A stretch of DNA of 64,000 bases, from the NCBI GenBank assembly GCA_018262095.1, contig JAGTRW010000013.1, positions 1 to 64,000 of the forward strand, read 5' to 3'. The notes beneath the pieces were generated by a model. That model ran no database searches. It was given only the letters and a program-made list of their open reading frames with translations, and was not told where the DNA came from. The first letter of the stretch is position 1. Each line of letters opens with the position of its first letter. Of this stretch, positions 17,301 to 24,200 are shown piece by piece. The DNA comes from Pseudomonadota bacterium (lineage in GTDB: Bacteria > Pseudomonadota > Gammaproteobacteria > Burkholderiales > Rhodocyclaceae). The translations under genes were made by a program, and so were the position numbers.

Positions 17301-17599
17301 TCCGCATAGGGCTCGGGGAAGAAGTCGAAAGGGTTGATCACCGACAGCTCGGCGATGAGATCGACCTCGACGCGCAGCTCGCGAGTCTTCTCGGGAAAGT
17401 TGAGCCGCGCGAGATAATTGCCCTGCGGGTCCTGCTGCCAGTTGATGAAGTGTTCGGCGGGAGTGACCTTGAGCGAATAGCTCAGGATTGGCGTTCGCGA
17501 GTGCGCCGCCGGGCGCAGCCGGACGACCTGCGGCGACAGCGCGACCAGGCGGTCGTAGCGATAATGGCTGACGTGGTTGAGCGCGACTTGAATTGACAC
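14309..17599 (-). CDS. Transglutaminase-DUF2126 putative amidoligase fusion
   Basis: 1096 residues. The first 290 form a transglutaminase-like peptidase with the triad Cys180 (LGSGSCRDSAWLL), His229 (DLHAWCEVYLP) and Asp245 (GLDPTSGL). The remaining 800 are DUF2126, a family annotated as a putative glutamine-synthetase-fold amidoligase. Typical segments are LTMGGEPTFVSLDDRDGAEW, FGQGKWYPGEQLPRW and HTGTGGGNHFVFG. The start is GTG with GGAG six bases upstream. It is the first gene of the operon and is separated from the ATP-grasp gene by 183 bases holding a palindromic repeat. Having a hydrolase and a ligase in one chain suggests processing and ligation of the same peptide-like substrate; this is inference. 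Confidence 0.92.
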   Translation of the reverse strand: MSIQVALNHVSHYRYDRLVALSPQVVRLRPAAHSRTPILSYSLKVTPAEHFINWQQDPQGNYLARLNFPEKTRELRVEVDLIAELSVINPFDFFPEPYAEKFPFAYEAAQRDELLPFLQTLAPSPKLGEFIKTIPREPIGSVDFLVDINRRVQRVVSYVIRLEPGVQSPEETLTLGSGSCRDSAWLLVQVLRQLGLAARFISGYLIQLVPDVKSLDGPSGTDVDFTDLHAWCEVYLPGAGWVGLDPTSGLFAGEGHIPVACSPQPSSASPISGFSDPCECEFEHHMSIERVREVPRVTKPYSDEQWSAITALGQQIDDELEAGDVRLTMGGEPTFVSLDDRDGAEWSTAALGPTKRRLAAEVFHRLRDKYAPQGLTHFGQGKWYPGEQLPRWSLNCFWRRDGEPVWSDPALIADETKDYGADAALAGTFLRALSERLGLSEKYVFAAYEDAFYYLWRERRLPINVDPHDAKLDDALERERLAAIFDQGLTQVIGHVLPLMRHPRDAKRWQSSPWYLRGGRCLLVPGDSPIGLRLPLDSQPWVARDDYPYTHAPDPTQDFEPLPGHQELKDRSDANAPAETEDELAPQKDESATGITRTAISLQARDGRLYVFMPPTDSLDDYLELVAAVEATAKALNTPVLLEGYEPPSDPRLTNFRVTPDPGVIEVNIEPCANWDELVERTTHLYETAHLARLTTEKFMLDGRHTGTGGGNHFVFGARTALDSPFLRRPDLLRSLLSYWHNHPSLSYLFSGLFIGPTSQAPRIDEARNDSVYELELAFSQFPEPGKTVAPWLIDRLLRNLLIDSSGNTHRAEFCIDKLYSPDGPSGRLGLLEMRGFEMPPHARMSLAQQLLLRALIARFWNEPYAPKRLLRWRTELHDRFMLPHFVRQDFDDVIDELRAAGYGFERAWFAPHFEFRFPRHGGFAAQGISFELRHALEPWHVMGEEGGAGSAVRYVDASCERVQVKLTGMAGDRYVVTCNGQPVPLQPTGSVGEYVAGVRYRAWLPPSSLHPTIGIDAPLTFDLVDTWMARSLGGCQYHVEHPGGRNPERYPVNANEAEGRRLARFSTLGHTPGKIELAPLSANADFPFTLDLRQF

Positions 17600-17873
17600 G
17601 GGGCTCTCCGATGCAAAAGGGCTGACCAGCGGGACAACAGGCGATCAGACAGTCCTTTAGCAAGAGCTGCGCCATCTGCTGAGCTGCCGATTGGCTTGAT
17701 TGCGGGTTTTGGCGCACCGAATGCGTGCGCGCGTCTCTGGCGACGCACCAAGGCATGGCGACTGTTGCGGCAAACGACGAAAATGTGCGCTGGCCGACAG
17801 ATCGGCCGCGCCACAAGTCTTTATACTCGAATCGTCTTGCAGCCACGTTCGGCTCGACCTAGAAGGATCAGCA
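17600..17873. other. Divergent control region between two transglutaminase genes
   Basis: 274 bases with no supported gene. It must drive the DUF2126 operon to the left and the third transglutaminase to the right. A perfect six-base palindrome, GGCCGA (17792-17797) CAGA TCGGCC (17802-17807), lies 14 bases upstream of a TATACT -10 element (17822-17827), where an operator overlapping the -35 region would be expected. The co-operonic Crp-family protein is a possible ligand, although the palindrome does not look like a canonical Crp or Fnr box. Confidence 0.45.
17822..17827 (+). promoter_or_regulatory. Putative -10 element of the third transglutaminase gene
   Basis: TATACT, five of six matches to the sigma-70 -10 consensus, 46 bases upstream of the ATG. 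No good -35 is found 16-18 bases upstream; the GGCCGA/TCGGCC palindrome occupies that place, which suggests regulated rather than constitutive initiation. Confidence 0.4.
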
Positions 17874-18734
17874 ATGCGACGCCTCAATATTTCCCACGTT
17901 ACCGAATACCGTTATTCGACACCGGTGTCACTGCTGCCGCATCGCTTGCGCCTGCGTCCGCTCGAGAGCCACGGTCTGCGCATCGAGTCGTCGACGCTGG
18001 CGATCGCGCCGGCACATACGCTGCGCTGGTATCGCGACGCGCTCGGCAATTCGGTGGCGATCGCCAGCTTCAGCGAACTCGCTGACACGCTGCGCGTGAC
18101 CAGCGAGGTGGTGATCGAGGTCTATGACGACGCGCCGCTCGATTTCCTGATGGAGGACTACGCGGTCAACTGCCCGTTCGCCTACGCGGCCGGCGAGCAG
18201 ATCGATCTGGCACCGTTCGAGCAGAGCGTCTATGTCGATGACGCGCCGGCGGTGCACGACTGGCTGGCCGGACTCGGGCTGCTGGCGCGGCCGGTCGACA
18301 CCTTCGCGCTGCTTTCCCAACTCAACTGCGCGATCGCCAATACCTTCAGCTACCGGATTCGCGAGGAAGAGGGCGTTCAGTCGCCGGGAGAGACTTTGCG
18401 CCTTAACAGCGGTTCGTGCCGTGATTTTGCCGCGCTGTTCATCGAGGCCTGCCGCAGCATGGGGCTCGCCAGCCGCTTCGTCAGCGGCTATCTGCACATG
18501 CCCGACAACGAAGCGGGAAATGCCTCGACGCACGCCTGGGCCGAGGTCTATCTGCCGGGGCCGGGGTGGAAAGGCTTCGATCCGACCAGCGGCCTGGTTA
18601 CCGGCAACCAGCATATTCCGGTCGCGGTGGCGCGCCATCCCGAAGCGGTGCCGCCGGTTTCGGGCAGTTTCGTCGGCCCGGCCGGACAACTTCCGACGCT
18701 CACCGTGGCGGTTCGCGTCAGCGCGCTGGCGTAG
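17874..18734 (+). CDS. Transglutaminase-like cysteine peptidase (third copy in cluster)
   Basis: 286 residues with the N-terminal beta domain (NISHVTEYRYSTPVSLLPHR) and the catalytic core. The triad is intact: Cys182 (LNSGSCRDFAALF), His220 (STHAWAEVYLP) and Asp236 (GFDPTSGL). The C-terminal GNQHIPVAVARHPEAVPPVS resembles the end of the transglutaminase part of the DUF2126 fusion (GEGHIPVACS), so the two are probably close paralogues. AAGGA lies six bases before the ATG. It diverges from the amidoligase operon, so it can be expressed separately. Its last 17 bases overlap the 3' end of nhaA on the other strand. No signal peptide is seen. Confidence 0.92.
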   Translation: MRRLNISHVTEYRYSTPVSLLPHRLRLRPLESHGLRIESSTLAIAPAHTLRWYRDALGNSVAIASFSELADTLRVTSEVVIEVYDDAPLDFLMEDYAVNCPFAYAAGEQIDLAPFEQSVYVDDAPAVHDWLAGLGLLARPVDTFALLSQLNCAIANTFSYRIREEEGVQSPGETLRLNSGSCRDFAALFIEACRSMGLASRFVSGYLHMPDNEAGNASTHAWAEVYLPGPGWKGFDPTSGLVTGNQHIPVAVARHPEAVPPVSGSFVGPAGQLPTLTVAVRVSALA

Positions 18735-19893
18735 TGTCGCGCACGCTTAATCTGAGCCACAGCAGGCCGAGAATTCCGGCCGACAGCGAGGCGGCCAGGA
18801 TCGCCATCTTGGCGGCGTTGATCTCTTGCGCGTTGCCCGGGAACGCCAGGTTGGCGATGAAGATCGACATCGTGAAACCGATTCCGCCGAGCAGCCCGGC
18901 GCCGAAAATGTGACGCCAGCCGAGCTCGGACGGCAGGCGGCAGAGTCCGCCGATGACCGCCACAAAACAAAAGAGCGTGACGCCCAGCGGTTTGCCGACG
19001 ACGAGGCCCAGGCGGATTCCCAGGCCGTTGGCCGAGGACAGCTCGGCGAGCCAGTGCGGACCGATCTCGATCGCCGTGTTGGCGAGAGCGAAGATCGGCA
19101 GGATGACGAAGGCGGCGGGCCGGTGCAGCAAGTTCTCGAGCCGGTGCGACGGCGACTGGCTGTCCTCGCTGCGCGCTGAGAAAGGGATCGCAAAGGCGAG
19201 CATGACGCCGGCGACCGTCGCGTGGATTCCCGATTTGAGCATCAAGAACCACATCAGCGTGCCGCCCAGCAGATAAGGCGCCAGCGCCATCACGCGCCAG
19301 CGCCGGTTGAGCGCCAGCAAGACGCCCCAGACCAGCAGCGCGCCGATGAGATGCGCGAGCGACAGTTGCGCGGTATAGAAGGTGGCGATCACGATGATCG
19401 CGCAGAGGTCGTCGATTACCGCGAAGGCGACGACGAAGACCTTGAGCGAAGCCGGGATGCGGCTGCCGAGCAGCGCCAGCGCGCCGAGCGCGAAAGCGAT
19501 GTCGGTCGCCATCGGGATGCCGATTCCGGCCTGCGTCGCCGTTCCCGCGTTGAACGCGAAATGGATCAGCGCAGGCGTGATGATGCCGCCGACTGCAGCG
19601 AAGATCGGCAGCAGCGCGTTTTTGAAGTTCGACAGCTCGCCGACGTAGAGCTCGCGCTCGAGTTCGAGTCCGATCAGCAGAAAGAAGATCGCCATCAGGC
19701 CGTCGTTGATCCAGTGCGCGAGACTCATTCCGAACACGTCGATTTGCCAGAAGCGCTGGTAGTCGGCACTGCCCGTCGAGTTGGCGACGAGCAGCGAGAT
19801 TGCGGTGCACACGATCAGCACAATCCCGCTCGATTTTTCCGAATTGAAGAATTTCTGGAAGGAGCGGGTCAGTCTTTGCTGGACAACGCGCAT
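18718..19893 (-). CDS. nhaA: Na+/H+ antiporter NhaA
   Basis: 391 residues, the normal length of NhaA, an inner-membrane antiporter that exports Na+ in exchange for protons at alkaline pH. About twelve hydrophobic helices are present. The ion-binding aspartates are visible in GIPMATDIAFALGALALL and FAVIDDLCAIIVIATF. The N-terminal amphipathic stretch and the motif GLELERELYVGEL also match the family. The ATG has GGAG six bases upstream. The gene converges on the third transglutaminase (17-base overlap) and diverges from the TAXI gene 126 bases away. I see no NhaR-type regulator beside it. Confidence 0.96.
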   Translation of the reverse strand: MRVVQQRLTRSFQKFFNSEKSSGIVLIVCTAISLLVANSTGSADYQRFWQIDVFGMSLAHWINDGLMAIFFLLIGLELERELYVGELSNFKNALLPIFAAVGGIITPALIHFAFNAGTATQAGIGIPMATDIAFALGALALLGSRIPASLKVFVVAFAVIDDLCAIIVIATFYTAQLSLAHLIGALLVWGVLLALNRRWRVMALAPYLLGGTLMWFLMLKSGIHATVAGVMLAFAIPFSARSEDSQSPSHRLENLLHRPAAFVILPIFALANTAIEIGPHWLAELSSANGLGIRLGLVVGKPLGVTLFCFVAVIGGLCRLPSELGWRHIFGAGLLGGIGFTMSIFIANLAFPGNAQEINAAKMAILAASLSAGILGLLWLRLSVRDTTPAR

Positions 19894-20019
19894 CAGGGTC
19901 TCCGGGTAAGGGCGTCGGCAGCTCGCCAGCCCCCTGGCATGAGTTCGCAGTGTCAGCCAGGATCGCGCTTGGCGTCAAGTCAGTCATCATCTGCAGCCGA
20001 CTCGGGTATCATAATTGCC

Positions 20020-21291
20020 ATGCTCAGACGATTCGCCATTGCCGGATTTTTTGCGGTCGCGGCGGCGACCGCCGCAGTCGCGTGGATCTGGTTTCCCTGG
20101 GCTTTCTCGCCCAGTTATACGATCCGCATCGCGAGCGGTCCGCTGGGCAGCGACGGGCAGAAATTCCTTTCGGCGTTCCGGCGCGAGGTGAGCGAAGAGC
20201 ATCCGCGCGTCCGCCTGCTGCTGGAGGATGAGGCGAGTCTCGAGCGCAGCGCCGCGGCGCTTGCCGACGGCAGGGCCGATCTGGCGGTGGCGCGCAGCGA
20301 TCACCCGGTGGTCGCGAGCGGCGGGACGATCGTCGTGCTGAGCCGAATAGCGCTGGTGATCATGGCGCCGGCGAATTCACCGGCAGCGACGATGAAGGAT
20401 CTGCTCGGCAAGAAGATCGCGCTGCTCGACGGGACGGCGCCGGATGACCCGCTGCTGCGCACGGTGATCGATTTTTATGGCCTCGATTCGCGCCAGATGG
20501 TCAGCCTCAGCGCGCCGCAGGTCGGCGCTGCGCTGGCCAGCAAGCGCGTCGCCGCGGTCGTCGCGATGGGCCCGGTCGGGCCGGGGGCGATCGCCGATGC
20601 GGTCAAGGCGATCGTCAGGACGAGCAAAAAGCCGCCGAAGTTCGTCGGCCTGGAAAGCCGCGCGATCACCGAGCAGAGTCCCGTCTATGAGCCGCTCGAA
20701 ATTCCCCCGGGCGCTTTCGTCGCTGCGCCGGCCAGCCCGTCGGGCGAGGTGACGACGGTCGCGGTGACGGTGCGGCTGGTCGCCACCAAGACGATGCTCA
20801 AGGACGTCGCCGGCGAAATTACGCGATTGTTGTTGGTGACGCGCGCCAAGCTCGCCGCGAGCCTGCCGCGCATCGGTCAGGTCGAAGCGCCGGATACCGA
20901 CAAGAAGGGCGTTCTTCCTGTCCATCCGGGTGCAGCGGCCTATCTTGACGGCAGCCAGGTGAGCTACTTTGAAGAGGCGATGAATTTTCTCTTCAATATT
21001 TCGATCATCGGCGGTGTGACGGGAACACTCGCGCTGTGGGTCAGAGCGTCGTGGCGTCGGCGTCGGCCGAGCGCTGCGCAGCGCATTCTGGTGCGGCTCT
21101 CGGCGCTGTGGCGCGAGGTCAGAGCGGCACCGCGCGAAGAACTCGATGCGCTCGAAGACGAGCTTGACGATGTCTCGGGGGTATTGTTCGACGAGCTCGT
21201 CAGCGAGCAGGTTTCAGCCGACCGGTTCAGCGGAATCGCCGTGATGATTGCGCAGATCCGTAATTCTATCGAGCGACGGCGGCGGACCTAG
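20020..21291 (+). CDS. TAXI-family solute-binding protein, membrane-anchored at both ends
   Basis: 423 residues. An N-terminal hydrophobic helix (about 5-27, uncleaved anchor or signal) precedes a periplasmic binding domain of the TAXI TRAP-transporter family: YTIRIASGPLGSDGQKF, GRADLAVAR, LLGKKIALLDG and VAAVVAMGPVGPGA. Unlike ordinary binding proteins there is a second membrane helix near 325-345 (FNISIIGGVTGTLALWV) and a charged cytoplasmic tail of about 80 residues. No TRAP permease (DctQ/DctM-like) gene is in the window. The protein may be an anchored sensor or an orphan transport component. The ATG at 20020 has a poor ribosome site. Its 3' end overlaps the hybrid kinase gene by 26 bases on the opposite strand. 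Confidence 0.85.
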   Translation: MLRRFAIAGFFAVAAATAAVAWIWFPWAFSPSYTIRIASGPLGSDGQKFLSAFRREVSEEHPRVRLLLEDEASLERSAAALADGRADLAVARSDHPVVASGGTIVVLSRIALVIMAPANSPAATMKDLLGKKIALLDGTAPDDPLLRTVIDFYGLDSRQMVSLSAPQVGAALASKRVAAVVAMGPVGPGAIADAVKAIVRTSKKPPKFVGLESRAITEQSPVYEPLEIPPGAFVAAPASPSGEVTTVAVTVRLVATKTMLKDVAGEITRLLLVTRAKLAASLPRIGQVEAPDTDKKGVLPVHPGAAAYLDGSQVSYFEEAMNFLFNISIIGGVTGTLALWVRASWRRRRPSAAQRILVRLSALWREVRAAPREELDALEDELDDVSGVLFDELVSEQVSADRFSGIAVMIAQIRNSIERRRRT

Positions 21292-24200
21292 CGGCCCGAT
21301 CGACGAGCGAATCATTGGCGTCGCCGGCCACCATCGCGTCGATCTGGTCGATCGAATCGGCCAGCGCGGCCATCGCGACCTCAAGCTCATCAAACAGCGG
21401 CGGTACGGCGTCTTCATTGCCGATCGATCGCTCGGTGGCGGCCGCCAGGTGGGCCATCTCCATCGCCCGCACCATGCTGGCCATGCCGCAGAAGTCGTGC
21501 ACCAGACTGGCAGCGCCTTTGCGATCGCCATCGCCGAACAGGCGGCGGGCACGCTCGATGTCCTCGGCATGGCCGACGACGAACTGGCGCAGGATTGCCG
21601 CGTATTTTCGTTGGTCGTCGCCAAAGGCCTTGAGCGCTTCGGCGACATCGACCCCAGGCAAGTCGATGGCGGGTCCTGTCGTCGTCGGCGCGGCGCTGGG
21701 CGAGGGCAGATTTTGCGCCGGATCGGTGCGCGATTTTCCGCTCACGATCTCGAGCAGCTCTTCCAGGGCGACCGGCTTGGCGAGATGCCCCGACATGCCG
21801 GCGCGCCGCGACGCCTCGCGATCCTCGGGCAGCGCGTAGGCGCTGACGGCGATGATCGGCAGTTCGCGACGGCCGAGCTCGTCGCGGATGATCCGCGTCG
21901 CGCTATAGCCGTCCATCACCGGCATCCGGATGTCCATCAGCACGGCATCGAAATGCGCCGTCGGCGAGCGTAGCGCCTCGACGGCCTCGAGTCCGTTGGT
22001 CGCGACGACGACCTCGGCGCCGGCTCGGGTCAGCATTTGTTCGACCACCAGCTGGTTGAGGTCGTTGTCCTCGGCGACCAGCAGGCGCATTCCGGCGAGC
22101 CGCTGGCTGGGTCGGCCCGGTGGCGGCAGGCTGCCGGTGAAGTCGCCCGAATGCGCGCGCGTTACCGCTTCGAGCAGGCCGAGCGGGGTCGTCGGCTTGC
22201 TCAGCAGGCTGTCGATATAGAGATCGTCGCTGGCGGCGACGGCCTGTTCCTGTTCGAAAGTCGAGACCATCAGTACCACCAGTGGCAGGCTGATGTCGGC
22301 CGCCTCTTTGGCCCGCCTGAGCAATTCGATGCCGTCCATTTCGGGCATCCGCCAGTCGACCAGCAGCAGGTCGTATTCGCGACCGGCAAGGGCCGTCCGG
22401 CGCAATTCGTCGAGGCCTGCGGCAGCGCTGTCGACGACGTTCGCCTGCCAGCCGAAGCCGGCGCAGGCGCGAGCCAGGATCGCGCGCGCCTGCGGATGGT
22501 CGTCGATGATCAGCACGCGCAGGCCGGGCAGCGTGTCTGGCACGGCGCCAACGTCGTCGGCGCGTCCGAGCGTGACGGCAAAGCCGAATTCGCTGCCGCG
22601 GCCCTCGACGCTGCTGATCTCGATGTGGCTGCCCATCAGCGCCGCCAGCCGCGCGCTGATGGTGAGCCCCAGCCCGGTGCCGCCATAGAGGCGATTGGCC
22701 GGCGACGGGGCCTGCGCGAAGGCCTCAAAGATCGGTTCGAGTTGTTCTCTCGCGATGCCGATTCCGGTATCGCGTACGCTAAATTGCAGCGTCACCTGCG
22801 TCGCGCTCTGCGCCAGGCAGCGTACCGAGACGGCGATCTCGCCTGCTTCGGTAAATTTCACGGCGTTGCCGACCAGGTTGATCAGGATTTGCTGGATGCG
22901 CAGCGCGTCGCCGACCAGTCGGTCGGGGATTGGAGAGGCGACGTCGAACAGCGCTTCGATCGGTCTGTCGCGGGCGCCGACCGAGAGTACCGCGGCGGTG
23001 GTACGCAAAATGGCGTCGAGCGAGAAAGGCGCCGGCTCCAGGTGCAAGGCGTCCGCCTCGATCCTCGAAAAATCGAGGATGTCGTCGACGAGCACCGCCA
23101 GCGTTTGCGCCGCCAGCCGAATCTTGTCCGAGTAGTCGCGCTGGTTGCGCGTCAGCATCGAGTCGGCGAGTAGTTCGGAGAGACCGACGACGGCGTTGAG
23201 CGGGGTGCGAATTTCATGGCTCATGGTCGACAGGAAGGTGCTTTTGGCACGGTTGGCCGCCTGCGCGTCGCGGGCTTTTTCGGCAAGATCGACATTGAGC
23301 GCGGCGATCTCCTGCGTGCGTTGTGCGACGCGTTCTTCGAGGTGTTGCTGATGCGCTTCGATTTGCCGGCGCGCGCGCAGCGCTTGCAGGCCGTACGACA
23401 GATTGCCCGACAATTCCTCGAGGACGCTGACTTCCTCTTTATTGAACGCTTGCGGCGCTCCCGAGTAGAGCATGAAAGCCCCCAGGACCTGGCTGTCGAC
23501 GACGATCGGCAGCGCGATCACCGAATGCACGCCATACTCGATTGCCGCGTCGCGCCAGGGCTCGATATTGGGGCTGGTTTGGCAGCTTTGGCTGATCTGG
23601 GTGGTCGCCGTGCGGATCGCCGACCCGGTCGGTCCGCGTCCGATATCCTGTTCGTCGTCCCACGAAATCCTGAGCTTGTCGAGGACGCCGTACGGGTCGC
23701 TGCTGTGCGCGACCGGCAGCACCGTCTTTCCAATGTCGTGCTGCGCGAAGCCGATCCAGCCCATCAGGTAGCCGCCGGGGTCGACGACCAGACGGCACAG
23801 TTCGTCGAGCAGTTGCTGCTCGTCGGCGGCGCGCACCAGCGCGATGTTGCAGTCGCTGAGCAGGCGCAACGCGCGATTGAGCCGTCGCTGCTCGGCGGCG
23901 GCGAGCGCCAGTTTGTCGGTTCGCTCGGCGACCATTTCTTCGAGATGGTCGCGGTACTGATCGAGCCGCGCTTCGATCAGCCTTTGCTGCGTAATGTCCT
24001 TGATGGCGCCATGAATCGAGACGGGCTTTCCCGCTGCATCGAAGACGACCTCGGCCGACTCGGCCAGCAAGCGCTCGCGGCCATCGTCAAGCAGCAGGCG
24101 GTATTCCAGTTGCCAGGCGCGTTTGGCGACGCGTTGCGCGATGCTAAAGTCGATCAGCGCCTGACGATCATCGGGGTGGACGCGCGCGAAGAATCGTTCG

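Noticed and set aside
19222-20019. Plus-strand extension of the TAXI gene by about 266 codons
   Set aside because: Antisense to nhaA and charged throughout; the TAXI signal/anchor sequence begins at 20020.
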